Position numbers and translations under genes: made by a program | Assembly (NCBI RefSeq): GCF_900107755.1 | Contig: NZ_FNQR01000011.1 | Location: 1 to 64,000, forward strand | Source of the DNA: Thalassobacillus cyri | Lineage (GTDB): Bacteria; Bacillota; Bacilli; Bacillales; Halobacillaceae | Length of the DNA stretch: 64,000 nucleotides | Direction of reading: 5' to 3' | Part shown: positions 1-11,101 of the stretch, in pieces | How the letters are laid out: every line of letters begins with the position of its first letter | Position numbering within the stretch: position 1 is the first letter of the stretch | Notes under the pieces: generated by a model | Told to the model about the DNA's origin: nothing | Database searches by the model: none | What the model saw: only the letters and a program-made list of their open reading frames with translations

Positions 1-243
1 CGAACTGTTTCCCAGCCATCCCTTACTCTTTTTTGGTAAAGAACCTCTTTTACCTTGAAACTGAGTCTTCCATAATCCGGCCCTATAATTGAATATGCAT
101 CTTAGGAAAAATCCACAAGGTATCCAAAGCTTCTTTTAGTTACTTCTGAGTGGCTGACCAGGCAGGATTTTCTTTCGGGTATTCATACTCATGGGATCTT
201 ACACATAGACTTGTACAAATCTCATTTAAGGGACGGGGCTGCT

Positions 244-1014
244 ATGGGAAAAGATATTGAAAAAGTGCGTAAGAATATCGCATCACGTAAGCGTGAAAAA
301 AACTTAAATAAAAAGAAGAATTCGGACATGCCAAAGTCTATGTATTACCCGGTACAGGAAGAGGAGAAGCATGGATACCTTCCGTTTGCCCACTCTTCAC
401 CTGGACAAGCGGGACAAAGGCAGGAGCAAAAAACTGGTTATTTCTTGCTGAAGCTGATTATAGCAGCCTGTTTATTTTTTGCGGTTGCCAGCTTAGTTCA
501 AATGGAAGCAGGATGGTTACAAAAGCCCAAAGCGTGGGTGGTGCATAATATGAATGAAGACTTTCCGTTTGCTGCAGTAACCTCATGGTATCAGGATAAG
601 TTCGGGAGTCCATTGCAATTGGTTGAACCAAAACAAGATATAGAACCTAATCAAGCAGCATTACCTGTCAGCGGAGTCGTGAGCGAAACTTTTCAAACGC
701 ATGGGAAAGGCATAGTCATGACGTCGGAGCAACCTTCCGAAGTAGTCGCGATGGATGAAGGTACAGTGGTGTTTGCTGGCAAAGATTCACAAACGGAGCA
801 AACCATTATCATTCAGCATATCGATGGAAGTAAAAGTACTTATGGGTATTTATCATCGATTGATGTACATCTATATGAACATGTGAAGCCAAACGATGTC
901 ATTGGGAGCGTTAACCCTGAACAAGGACAGGCAGGCAACTTCTTTTTTGCTATTGAAAAGGATAATAAATATATAGATCCTGTTGAGGCGATAAAAGTCG
1001 ATGAAACTCCGTGA
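244..1014 (+). CDS. spoIVFA: Stage IV sporulation protein FA
   Basis: Membrane-anchored inhibitor and scaffold of the SpoIVFB protease, which activates pro-sigma-K in the mother cell (family knowledge). The 256-aa protein has a Lys/Arg-rich N-terminus, one membrane segment near residues 70-88, and a C-terminal peptidase-M23-like fold ending with a VEAIKVDETP tail. I place the start at ATG 244, preceded by AAGGGACGGGG; an in-frame TTG at 211 has poorer support. It overlaps spoIVFB by 14 bases, implying translational coupling. Bases 1-243 upstream hold no recognisable gene: the frames close quickly and do not look like the end of minD, the usual neighbour. Confidence 0.93.
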   Translation: MGKDIEKVRKNIASRKREKNLNKKKNSDMPKSMYYPVQEEEKHGYLPFAHSSPGQAGQRQEQKTGYFLLKLIIAACLFFAVASLVQMEAGWLQKPKAWVVHNMNEDFPFAAVTSWYQDKFGSPLQLVEPKQDIEPNQAALPVSGVVSETFQTHGKGIVMTSEQPSEVVAMDEGTVVFAGKDSQTEQTIIIQHIDGSKSTYGYLSSIDVHLYEHVKPNDVIGSVNPEQGQAGNFFFAIEKDNKYIDPVEAIKVDETP

Positions 1015-1861
1015 CTTTATTTCTAATATTCATCTGCATCCAATTTTGATTCTATTTGTAGTTACTTCTATTATTACAGGGGCTTTTATCGAGCTCCTGA
1101 TTTTATTTTTAATTGTGACTATCCATGAATGGGGCCATTACCGGATGGCCAAGTCCTTCGACTGGCGTATTAAGAAGGTGACCTTATGGCTTTTCGGGGG
1201 AACGATGGAAGCTGAGGAGCATGGAAACCGTCCTTTACGTGAACAGATCTATGTTACATTAGCCGGACCTTTTCAACATGTGTGGATGTTAAGCATTCTT
1301 TATGCGTTGATGATTCTTTTACCAGCTCCATCGAACTTGCTGGATATCGCGATTTCATACAATTGGTTGATCCTCGCATTCAACCTCTTGCCAATTTGGC
1401 CGTTGGATGGGGGAAAGTTATTGTTTTACCTTCTTAATTGCTTTTTTCCTTATCGGAAATCTCATCATCTGGCTATTATTTTATCCTGTGTATTATTGAT
1501 GGTGGCTATCTTTGTTTTGACGGTAACTTCTTATTTTACGTTACATGGATGTCTATTGGCAGCTTTTCTGTTGTTAGAAAATCGGCTAGAATGGAAACGG
1601 CGTTATTATTTGTTTATCCGTTATTTGATGCACCGCTACCGAAAACCAGCATCCCCATCTAAAGTAGTGACACAGCCGATAGATCCTCAGGAGACGATAT
1701 GGAATGTCTTGATTCGAATGAGGAATGATAGACAGCATCTGTATGTATGGAATGAGCGAAGAGGAAAGTTAGTGGTAAAGGAAAGTGATTGTTTGGAACA
1801 TTTTTTCACTTATGGAAACCCTCACCTTCCTGTACGTGAATTGAATCAGTATTGTAGATAG
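1001..1861 (+). CDS. spoIVFB: Stage IV sporulation protein FB, intramembrane M50 metalloprotease
   Basis: Site-2-type zinc protease that cuts the pro-sequence from pro-sigma-K in the outer forespore membrane. The zinc motif HEWGH lies at residues 42-46 and the third ligand in NLLPIWPLDGG is Asp136. Several hydrophobic segments span residues 14-190, followed by a soluble C-terminal region in the position of the family's ATP-sensing CBS domain. At 286 aa it has normal family length. ATG 1001 lies inside the end of spoIVFA. Its substrate gene, sigK, is in the same window at 61773-62504. Confidence 0.95.
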   Translation: MKLRDFISNIHLHPILILFVVTSIITGAFIELLILFLIVTIHEWGHYRMAKSFDWRIKKVTLWLFGGTMEAEEHGNRPLREQIYVTLAGPFQHVWMLSILYALMILLPAPSNLLDIAISYNWLILAFNLLPIWPLDGGKLLFYLLNCFFPYRKSHHLAIILSCVLLMVAIFVLTVTSYFTLHGCLLAAFLLLENRLEWKRRYYLFIRYLMHRYRKPASPSKVVTQPIDPQETIWNVLIRMRNDRQHLYVWNERRGKLVVKESDCLEHFFTYGNPHLPVRELNQYCR

Positions 1862-1874
1862 AAAGAGGTACAAG

Positions 1875-3308
1875 ATGAGACAGTTATTTATTTCCAATAG
1901 AACAACCGAGAAGGTCGCAATGCTTTATGAAAACAACCGCTTAATGGAGGTCTATTTCGACCGGGACATCAGCCGGTCGCAAGTGGATGATATCTATCTC
2001 GGAAAGGTCGTTAGAATCGAGCAGGGGTTGCAGGCAGCTTTCGTAAATATCGGCATGCAAAACAATGGCTTTTTACGTCAGCAGGATGTGAAAACCGGAA
2101 CTGGCAGGATAGAATCGTTACTTACAGAAGGACAATATATTTATGTCCAAGTAAAAAAAGATGGGGTCGGTAATAAGGGACCGGTGCTCACAACTGACAT
2201 TACGATTCCAGGCGCTTATATCATTTATTTACCCCTTAGAGCCCAGATATCTGTTTCTAATAAGATTTCTAAAGAAGAACAGATAAAGTGGAAGCAATCT
2301 GTAACTGAATGGCTTGACGACGGGGAAGGGGCAATCATTAGAACCAGTGCCCAATATAAAGATGATGAAGTCATCAAAGGAGAATTGGAAGCTCTGAAAA
2401 AGAGGTGGAAGGAAAGTGCCGGTGCCCCTGTTAAGAAAAGCCCTGGGGTTATCTTAACGTCCAAGCTTGTTCCGGATCATCTTTTGAGGAAATACCCTGT
2501 ACATTTGATTGACGAATATGTCGTGGATGACGTAGATTTGTCCAAGCAATTGCAAAGCCGGTATCCAGCATATAAAAATCGTATCACCTGGAAGAAATTT
2601 TGGCACAAGGAAAGCCGCCATTCTATCCAGGGAGTGCAAGAACAAATGATTCATTCAGTTGTAGAAGTTGGTCAGGGAATCAGCCTGACAATAGAGGAAA
2701 CGGAAGCGCTGGTTGTTATTGATGTCAACAGCCAGGGTTTTACTGGAAGGTCGAACAAACAACATACCGCTTACCAAGTCAACCTGGCAGCTGTAAAGGA
2801 AATTGCTCGTCAAATAAGGCTGAGAAACCTTTCTGGTATCATCGTCATTGATTTCATTAATACAGATTCCCAGGACCTCGAGGGGAAAATTAAGAAGGCC
2901 CTGTCAAACGAATTAAAAGAGGATCCGATTTCATCCCGGTGTCATGGTTTTACAGCCCTTGGCCTTTTTGAATTGACCCGGAAACGTGAGCTGCCCTCCT
3001 GGCGAAGTAAGTTAATAGAAGAAACAACAACGTGTAAGAATCTGGCCACCAAAGTATTCGAGCTGGAAAGAGAATTATTAGCATATGAGGATTCCTCACA
3101 TGAAACAGTTCTGCTGACGGTTTCTCCAGTTGTGGCCGACTTGAAAAAACAATTGCTTTCTGCTTCGGTATCTAGTAGAATTCCACAGGAAGTCTTTTTC
3201 CGTATCGATCCTGCTATCAATGATTATCGGATTGAAATGGCTGGATCTGATGAAATGGTAAAGGCATATGTGGCGAGTCGCGGCTATCATGTTGACAAAA
3301 GCTTTTGA
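1875..3308 (+). CDS. RNase E/G family endoribonuclease
   Basis: A short RNase E/G-type enzyme (477 aa), probably acting in mRNA or rRNA processing. An S1-like RNA-binding region covers about residues 35-120. The catalytic metal-binding aspartates are visible in VVIDVNS (Asp283) and GIIVIDFINT (Asp326). No C-terminal degradosome scaffold follows. The CPxC zinc-link that joins protomers in E. coli RNase E appears lost: only one cysteine (Cys387, in TTTCKN) remains at that place. B. subtilis lacks this family, though other bacilli have it next to spoIVFB. It starts 13 bases after spoIVFB with SD GAAAGAGGT and is likely cotranscribed. Confidence 0.88.
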   Translation: MRQLFISNRTTEKVAMLYENNRLMEVYFDRDISRSQVDDIYLGKVVRIEQGLQAAFVNIGMQNNGFLRQQDVKTGTGRIESLLTEGQYIYVQVKKDGVGNKGPVLTTDITIPGAYIIYLPLRAQISVSNKISKEEQIKWKQSVTEWLDDGEGAIIRTSAQYKDDEVIKGELEALKKRWKESAGAPVKKSPGVILTSKLVPDHLLRKYPVHLIDEYVVDDVDLSKQLQSRYPAYKNRITWKKFWHKESRHSIQGVQEQMIHSVVEVGQGISLTIEETEALVVIDVNSQGFTGRSNKQHTAYQVNLAAVKEIARQIRLRNLSGIIVIDFINTDSQDLEGKIKKALSNELKEDPISSRCHGFTALGLFELTRKRELPSWRSKLIEETTTCKNLATKVFELERELLAYEDSSHETVLLTVSPVVADLKKQLLSASVSSRIPQEVFFRIDPAINDYRIEMAGSDEMVKAYVASRGYHVDKSF

Positions 3309-3319
3309 ATCATGGTAAC

Positions 3320-3421
3320 ATCGTTATGTTATTCTAGTAGCACCCGACTGCTACAACCGCTCAGAACAGGTTTTCAAACCCAAGTGGTACCTGGGATGGC
3401 GAGTCTTAGTTCTACGAGGAG
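3320..3421 (+). ncRNA. L21 (rplU) leader region
   Basis: The untranslated stretch before rplU carries compact stems: GTAGCA/TGCTAC around 3340-3356 and a CCCA/TGGG hairpin near 3380-3395. Its position matches the ribosomal-protein leader known for L21 operons of Bacillales, where L21 is thought to bind its own message. A possible promoter lies at the end of the RNase gene (TTGACA 3292-3297, TAACAT 3316-3321, spacer 18). Assignment rests mainly on position and hairpins, since I could not run a covariance search. Confidence 0.55.
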
Positions 3422-3429
3422 GTGCAGTA

Positions 3430-3741
3430 ATGTACGCAATTATTGAAACTGGTGGTAAACAATTCAAAGTGGAAGAAGGTCAATCCATCTACGTTGAAAA
3501 AGTCAACGGAGAAAATGGGGATTCTGTCACTTTTGACCAAGTACTTTTCATTGGTGGAGGAGATGACGTTAAAGTCGGTGCTCCATTCGTAGATGGTGCT
3601 TCTGTTACAGCTACAGTTGAGAAACAAGGCCGTCAGAAGAAGATCACTGTCTTCAAATACAAGCCAAAGAAAAACTACAAGCGTAAGCAAGGTCATCGTC
3701 AGCCATACACCAAGCTAACCATTGATAAAATCAATGCGTAA
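3430..3741 (+). CDS. rplU: 50S ribosomal protein L21
   Basis: Large-subunit protein binding 23S rRNA, at the normal 103-aa length. The start [18 protein letters not shown] and the basic C-terminal stretch [17 protein letters not shown] are diagnostic of L21. SD GAGGAGGTG precedes ATG 3430. It begins the rplU-prp-rpmA cluster found across Firmicutes, with spacing of 11 bases to prp, so the three are almost certainly one transcript controlled through the L21 leader. Confidence 0.98.
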   Translation: MYAIIETGGKQFKVEEGQSIYVEKVNGENGDSVTFDQVLFIGGGDDVKVGAPFVDGASVTATVEKQGRQKKITVFKYKPKKNYKRKQGHRQPYTKLTIDKINA

Positions 3742-3752
3742 GGCAGTGTATT

Positions 3753-4386
<634 letters not shown>

Positions 4387-4417
4387 ACCGCTGGGTATCC
4401 AGATAAATACAAAGCGA

Positions 4418-4456
4418 AAAGCCGCGCTATGCATCTGCATCAGCGCGGCTTTTTTA
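4418..4456 (+). terminator. Rho-independent terminator after rpmA
   Basis: GCCGCGCT at 4421-4428 pairs perfectly with AGCGCGGC at 4442-4449, followed by six T. It ends the rplU-prp-rpmA transcript and separates it from spo0B. Confidence 0.9.
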
Positions 4457-4588
4457 ATGGAACGGAAGATATTGGTATCCAGGGAACCGATAAACTTTCC
4501 TTGGAAAACCTGATTCGTGTTTCGTGTATCTCACCTGGAGCAGCTCAGGCCGTACTTCGTTGTACAGTCGCCTTCGTTATTGATATTT

Positions 4589-4596
4589 GCTATAAT
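4589..4596 (+). promoter_or_regulatory. Probable extended -10 promoter for spo0B-obgE
   Basis: TGCTATAAT (TATAAT at 4591-4596) is a good extended -10 element about 38 bases before the spo0B start. I see no convincing -35 at normal spacing, so strength is uncertain. Confidence 0.45.
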
Positions 4597-4633
4597 TCTT
4601 TTATTATGTAATTAGGGAATGGGAGGGGCCTGA

Positions 4634-6462
<1,829 letters not shown>

Positions 6463-6521
6463 ACAAAACCTTATCTTTGGAAAATAATGTAAAGAGCGCT
6501 GTGGGAAAAGGGGGGTTTTAG

Positions 6522-6971
6522 ATGGGAGATAGAAAAGAGCACTTTTATCTTGTACGAAGCGACGTATTGCCAGAAGCGATGAAGAAAACGATCGAAGCCA
6601 AAACATTGCTGGAAAAAGGCAGCGTTGATTCCATATACGAAGCTGTTCAGAAAGTGGATCTTTCCAGAAGTGCTTTTTATAAATATCGTGATGCTGTCTA
6701 TCCATTTCAGGAAATGGTGAAAGAACAAATGATCACCCTCTTTTTCCATTTGGAAGACAGGAAAGGATCTTTGTCCAAGTTGTTGGCAGCAGTAGCTAAA
6801 GCAGGGTGTAATGTTCTGACGATTCACCAGACGATACCTCTACAAGGAAAAGCGAACGTTACCTTGTCTTTAAACACCGCCGCTATGACGATTACCATTG
6901 ATGAATTGATTCAGCGGTTGAAGAAAGTCGATTTTATCAACCGTGTAGATTTGTTAAGTACAGGAGCATAA
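6522..6971 (+). CDS. pheB: ACT domain-containing protein PheB
   Basis: Small protein of 149 aa with an N-terminal helical region (about 1-65) and a C-terminal ACT domain beginning near [20 protein letters not shown]. It is the PheB/YsxH family found immediately upstream of pheA in bacilli. The ACT domain suggests amino-acid sensing, but the biochemical role is not settled in the family. SD AAAAGGGGGG precedes ATG 6522, and pheA starts 22 bases after its stop. Confidence 0.9.
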   Translation: MGDRKEHFYLVRSDVLPEAMKKTIEAKTLLEKGSVDSIYEAVQKVDLSRSAFYKYRDAVYPFQEMVKEQMITLFFHLEDRKGSLSKLLAAVAKAGCNVLTIHQTIPLQGKANVTLSLNTAAMTITIDELIQRLKKVDFINRVDLLSTGA

Positions 6972-6993
6972 ACTGCAAGGAGGACATAAAGTC

Positions 6994-7893
6994 ATGCCAG
7001 AATCAGAATACAACCAAAAAATTGGATATTTAGGGCCAAAGGGAACCTTTACAAAAATGGCTGTAGATGCATTGTTTCATGGGGGAGACTTCACCAGCTA
7101 TGAAACGATTCCGGCATGCCTGGATGCTGTGGAAGCAGGAGAGATAGATACAGGGGTAGTTCCGATGGAAAATGCAATCGAAGGGTCTGTGCACTTGACT
7201 ATCGATTACATGACCCATCACGTCGATGTGCCGATTGTTGCTGAAATGACAGTCCCTATCAAGCAGCATCTGCTTGTTCGGAAAGACTTTGACCCTGAAG
7301 TGGAAGAAATAACTCAAGTATATTCCCATAGCCATGCAATCGCTCAATGTCATCAATATTTGCATAAGCAATATCCGAACGCTGAGCTCAGGTATACTTC
7401 CTCGACAGGAAGGGCAGCAGAAATTGTTGCTGACTCTGATGAGCCGATAGCTGCAATCGGAAACCACCTGGCAGCTGAGGAAAATAGGTTGGTCATCATG
7501 AAGCATGATATTCACGATTATGATAATAATCATACAAGGTTTGCTGTAGTACAGAAGCAGCCGAAAACCATGAAGATTCGTGATCATATTCCTACCAAAC
7601 ATAAAACGACCGTCATGGTGACCTTGCCGAAAGATTATGCGGGCGCCTTGCATCAGGTTCTGGCTGCATTTGCCTGGAGGAAAATGAATTTATCGAAAAT
7701 CGAATCGCGACCAATGAAAACGGGTCTGGGTAATTATTTCTTTTTAATTGATATCGATCAAGCGTATGATCAAGTATTATTTCCTGGTGTAGAAGCAGAA
7801 CTGGAAGCCCTTGGGTGTTCTTTGAAACTGTTGGGGACGTATCCAAGTTATGAATTAAGTGTGCCGACACCGAATATGCAAACTAGCCAATAA
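6994..7893 (+). CDS. pheA: Prephenate dehydratase
   Basis: Converts prephenate to phenylpyruvate in phenylalanine synthesis. The PDT domain (about residues 8-190) opens with KIGYLGPKGTFT, contains SSTGRAAEIV and ends near NHTRFAVV, with the catalytic-region Thr-Arg-Phe. A C-terminal ACT domain (residues 205-285), with the ESRP motif, provides phenylalanine feedback. At 299 aa this is a normal monofunctional enzyme. SD AAGGAGGAC precedes ATG 6994. Prephenate is also the predicted co-substrate of the TrhP tRNA enzymes at 53.7-55.9 kb. Confidence 0.97.
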   Translation: MPESEYNQKIGYLGPKGTFTKMAVDALFHGGDFTSYETIPACLDAVEAGEIDTGVVPMENAIEGSVHLTIDYMTHHVDVPIVAEMTVPIKQHLLVRKDFDPEVEEITQVYSHSHAIAQCHQYLHKQYPNAELRYTSSTGRAAEIVADSDEPIAAIGNHLAAEENRLVIMKHDIHDYDNNHTRFAVVQKQPKTMKIRDHIPTKHKTTVMVTLPKDYAGALHQVLAAFAWRKMNLSKIESRPMKTGLGNYFFLIDIDQAYDQVLFPGVEAELEALGCSLKLLGTYPSYELSVPTPNMQTSQ

Positions 7894-7901
7894 CTAAAAG
7901 C

Positions 7902-7949
7902 GGGGCTGTCCCATAAGTCTGTAATAGACTTATCGGGGCAGCCCTTTTC
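7902..7949 (+). terminator. Terminator after pheA, member of a repeated hairpin family
   Basis: Long stem: GGGCTGTCCC with ATAAGTCT pairs with AGACTTAT and GGGGCAGCCC around a GTAAT loop, then TTTT. The core GTCTGTAATAGAC at 7917-7929 recurs identically at 24877-24889. Bases 7950-8183 beyond it are AT-rich with a possible sigma-E-like -10 (CATAAGTT near 8119) ahead of safA, but no gene. Confidence 0.85.
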
Positions 7950-8183
7950 TTGTTATTGTTGATAATATCAAAGTGATTTCTCTACAAGCTGCCGAGTATT
8001 CGCTGAAAATAATCCATTTTATATTCATGGACACGGATAGATGCCTAGTTGAATATATATAAATAAAACTTGTTCTAAAAAAAGTTTAGGCTTTTTCATC
8101 AACTTTTCCCATTCGATGCATAAGTTGTTATGAAGATTTCTTGACCAAATCGATTGATTTGTTTAAAGAAGGGAGCTACAAAA

Positions 8184-9344
8184 GTGAGAATTCATATCGT
8201 ACAAAAAGGTGATACGTTGTGGAAAATCGCTCAAAAGTATGGAGTTGATTTTGAGCAGCTGAAACAAATGAACACTCAGCTATCCAATCCAGATATGATT
8301 ATGCCGGGGATGAAGATAAAAGTCCCGACAGGTTCAAAACAGGTAAAAAAAGAAGCACCGATGAAGAAAGAACAGCCTAAAGCAGCACCACAAGTACCTT
8401 ATAAGAAGGAAGTCCCAAAACCGATCCCGCAAGTAAAAGAAGATGAGAAAGAAATGCCGATGATGCCTCCGATGCAGCAAATGCAGCCCATCCAAATGCC
8501 GATGATGGAGCAGCAATTACAGAACTATTATACCACCTTCCACTTACCGCAGATGCCTTATACCCCCCCAGCGCCTCCAAAGGAAAAAGTGAAGGAAGTA
8601 GAGGAGTCGCCTGAATCAGTAAAAGAAATGCCACAAGTACAGCCGATGATGCAGCAACCAATGCCATTATGCCCACCTGGATATTTCCCGGTCTTTTGTC
8701 CGCCGATGCCATGTCCTCCAATGCCACAAGGACAGTTAGTCCATAGCGACTTCTTATGTGAAGATGATATGGAGGGTCAGAAGCAAGCGGGAGCTTATCA
8801 CGGAGGACCAATGCCTCAAGTTCAAGGCATGTGGATGGATGATGATGAATCAGCAGCAATGCCGCAGCAAATACCTATGGCTGACGACTGTGGTTGCACG
8901 GGTGGAAAATCAGCTGCTATGCCTATGTGGGGACATCATATGCAGCCACAGATGATGTCAGGACACCATGCCCAGCCTCATTACGGAATGGCACAGCAGA
9001 TGCCATACCAGGGACAGCAAGCACCAATGATGCCACAGGGGCAGGGTATGCCGTACCAGGGTGCACCAATGCCACAGGGGCAGGGTATGCCGTACCAGGG
9101 TGCACCAATGCCACAGGGGCAGGGTATGCCGTACCAGGGTGCACCAATGACGCAGGGGCAGGGTATGCCATATCAACAGTCGGAAATGCCGATGATGCAG
9201 CAAGGTATGCCTCAACAAATGATGCCTTGGGATGGTCAGCAAATGGGACAAATGGGATATGCTCAACCTGGTCAGTCATTCCAGGGTGGCATGCCGGGTC
9301 AAATGCCATATTCCTATGATTTTGACGATGATGACGACGAATAA
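8184..9344 (+). CDS. safA: SafA-like LysM spore coat assembly protein
   Basis: Morphogenetic protein that targets inner-coat components to the spore surface. LysM domain at residues 2-47 (MRIHIVQKGDTLWKIAQKYG), then a long low-complexity Met/Pro/Gln-rich tail with four tandem MPQGQGMPYQGAP-type repeats and an Asp-rich end. I chose GTG 8184 (386 aa) because AAGAAGGGAG precedes it and the LysM starts there, rather than an upstream in-frame codon at 8154. The family tail is highly variable, so the identity rests on the N-terminal LysM and the locus near pheA, where B. subtilis also has safA. Confidence 0.85.
   Translation: MRIHIVQKGDTLWKIAQKYGVDFEQLKQMNTQLSNPDMIMPGMKIKVPTGSKQVKKEAPMKKEQPKAAPQVPYKKEVPKPIPQVKEDEKEMPMMPPMQQMQPIQMPMMEQQLQNYYTTFHLPQMPYTPPAPPKEKVKEVEESPESVKEMPQVQPMMQQPMPLCPPGYFPVFCPPMPCPPMPQGQLVHSDFLCEDDMEGQKQAGAYHGGPMPQVQGMWMDDDESAAMPQQIPMADDCGCTGGKSAAMPMWGHHMQPQMMSGHHAQPHYGMAQQMPYQGQQAPMMPQGQGMPYQGAPMPQGQGMPYQGAPMPQGQGMPYQGAPMTQGQGMPYQQSEMPMMQQGMPQQMMPWDGQQMGQMGYAQPGQSFQGGMPGQMPYSYDFDDDDDE
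9030..9179 (+). repeat. 39-bp tandem repeat inside safA
   Basis: Three near-exact 39-bp units (9030-9068, 9069-9107, 9108-9146) and a fourth diverged partial unit from 9147, each encoding MPQGQGMPYQGAP. In-frame expansion or contraction would change the coat protein length without breaking it. Confidence 0.9.
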
Positions 9345-10290
9345 TTACCAGGGCGATTCTAAATTGAATCGCCTTCTTCCTATTTTGGAACAAAAAGGTT
9401 TTTATATAAATGATTATAGAAAGATCAAAGAAAACGTCTATTGGGTGAGGTCTGGGAAAAAGGAATGGGCACTAAAATGCTATCAAGACCAGGAGAAACT
9501 TGAAAAACAGCATCTTTTTTTTAAGAAATGGAAGAATGCTGGTCTTTATGCTGCAACACCGGTCCCTTTCAGAGAAAATATATGGATGGCAGTAAATGAA
9601 GATGGAACCTGGGGATTATTTGAATGGCTGAAAGGATCCCATTTACGCTTCAATCAAAAGCAGGATAGAACGAGGGCAAGCAAGCTCGTTCATGCATTTC
9701 ATTCCAGTGTGGAAGGAATAACCGGACCACTCCTTCTTCGAAATCCTCTGTATATTAAGTGGGAGCGAAGGATCGAACAGTTTGAAGCCACGTATGAAGA
9801 CTTTTTATTCGGAGGAAACCGTACTTTATTCAATGACATTCACTATTTCTCAAGGAAGACATTAGAAGATTTCAAGCAATTGGACTGGGGAAGAATAGAA
9901 CAGGATGCATGGGAGCGGAAAAGTTGGCTGCATGGAGATGTGGCGCATCATAATTTTATACGTTGTCAGGATGGAAAGATTAAATTGATCGACTTTGATC
10001 TATTGCAAATGGGGCCAGAACTTTATGATGATATTCAACTGGGTCAACGTTTTCTCCCATATACGAATCATTCTTTGACTGAAATCACCAGTCATTTCCA
10101 TAAAACGAAATGGAAAACAGCCTGGATGAAAGGGGTACTTGTTCCAAGTGACCTTTTGAGAGAATGGCTATATGTTCATCGGCGCTACCAAAGGCAAAAA
10201 CAGAAACTGGCCGGCCATTTGGACTGGTTAGAGTCGTCTTGGAAAGAAAGGAAGGAGTTTGTTGAAAAAGTCCAACATATGCTAACATAA
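9331..10290 (+). CDS. CotS/YsxE-type spore coat kinase-like protein
   Basis: Aminoglycoside-phosphotransferase/choline-kinase fold protein (about 319 aa) like the spore coat proteins CotS, YutH and YsxE. The kinase signature HGDVAHHNF (catalytic Asp and Asn) and the metal-binding IDFD motif are intact, so activity is possible; in B. subtilis homologues the substrate is unknown. Start ATG 9331 lies inside the last 14 bases of safA in another frame. B. subtilis ysxE instead follows spoVID, so coupling to safA is a local arrangement. Exact orthology (YsxE or CotS) is uncertain. Confidence 0.82.
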   Translation: MTTNNYQGDSKLNRLLPILEQKGFYINDYRKIKENVYWVRSGKKEWALKCYQDQEKLEKQHLFFKKWKNAGLYAATPVPFRENIWMAVNEDGTWGLFEWLKGSHLRFNQKQDRTRASKLVHAFHSSVEGITGPLLLRNPLYIKWERRIEQFEATYEDFLFGGNRTLFNDIHYFSRKTLEDFKQLDWGRIEQDAWERKSWLHGDVAHHNFIRCQDGKIKLIDFDLLQMGPELYDDIQLGQRFLPYTNHSLTEITSHFHKTKWKTAWMKGVLVPSDLLREWLYVHRRYQRQKQKLAGHLDWLESSWKERKEFVEKVQHMLT

Positions 10291-10324
10291 ATAATTATAT
10301 ATTTGTGAAAAGGGGAACATAGCT

Positions 10325-11071
10325 ATGCATGAACAAGTAGATGCAATTGTGGAATGGCTTCAACAAAAAGTAAAGGAAACGAATGTAGATGGCCTGCTGG
10401 TAGGGGTGAGCGGCGGAATCGATTCGGCCGTAGTCGCTAATTTGATCAAACGAGCCTGTCCAGAAAACTCTCTTGGTGTCATTATGCCTTGTAAGAGCAA
10501 CCCGGACGATCAGAACCATGCCCAGGCGGTGATTGATACTTGTGGTATCGATCATCTGACCGTCGATTTGACAGAGACACATGAAGTCATGTTTTCTACC
10601 ATTAAAAATCAGCTGCAAACTCACCAGACTTTCGATGCCTCTCAGGAACAACTTGCGGACGCGAACTTACGAGCTCGCCTTCGAATGAGTACCCTTTATA
10701 CGTTAGCTACTAATTACCGTTACCTGGTAGTGGGTACTGATAATGCAGCCGAATGGTACACAGGGTATTTTACTAAATACGGGGATGGTGGGGTCGATCT
10801 GGTTCCGCTAGTGAATTATACCAAAGGAGAAGTGAGTGACATGGCTCGTCATCTTGAAGTACCGGCAGAGGTCATTGATAAAAAACCAAGTGCCGGACTT
10901 TGGGAAGGACAGACGGACGAAAATGAGATGGGTACTACTTACAACATGATTGATAAGCACCTAAGAGGGGAAGCGATTCCCGATGAAGACCGTGAAATCA
11001 TTGAATCCTTACATCGGCGTTCGGCCCACAAACGTGAGTTGGCTGCCGCCCCACCAAAATTCTTTAACTAA
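10325..11071 (+). CDS. nadE: NAD synthetase, ammonia-dependent type
   Basis: Makes NAD from deamido-NAD, ATP and ammonia. The ATP-pyrophosphatase P-loop SGGIDS is at residues 29-34; GTDNAAEWYTGYFTKYGDGG and KPSAGLW are further family motifs. No glutaminase domain is present (248 aa). The protein is shorter at its N-terminus than B. subtilis NadE and, by my recollection, differs from it in the P-loop (SGGQDS there), so it may belong to another clade. SD AAAAGGGGAAC precedes ATG 10325. It lies where B. subtilis carries the de novo NAD genes near safA. Confidence 0.93.
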   Translation: MHEQVDAIVEWLQQKVKETNVDGLLVGVSGGIDSAVVANLIKRACPENSLGVIMPCKSNPDDQNHAQAVIDTCGIDHLTVDLTETHEVMFSTIKNQLQTHQTFDASQEQLADANLRARLRMSTLYTLATNYRYLVVGTDNAAEWYTGYFTKYGDGGVDLVPLVNYTKGEVSDMARHLEVPAEVIDKKPSAGLWEGQTDENEMGTTYNMIDKHLRGEAIPDEDREIIESLHRRSAHKRELAAAPPKFFN

Positions 11072-11101
11072 AATTAGATAGTGGGTTATTTTAACAGAGT
11101 A

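Noticed and set aside
1-243. Possible end of minD or another partial gene at the left edge
   Set aside because: All three plus-strand frames close within 30 codons and none resembles the MinD C-terminus; I treat it as untranslated.
4429-4611. 60-aa plus-strand ORF between rpmA and spo0B
   Set aside because: It begins inside the rpmA terminator, has no SD and no recognisable protein pattern.
7030-7653. 207-aa minus-strand ORF opposite pheA
   Set aside because: A shadow of the well-supported pheA frame; Cys/His/Ile-rich composition and no start signals.
8894-9319. Alternate-frame ORFs (141 aa plus strand, 156 and 102 aa minus strand) over safA
   Set aside because: They are read from the 39-bp repeats and low-complexity tail of safA in other frames; repetitive DNA keeps all frames open.
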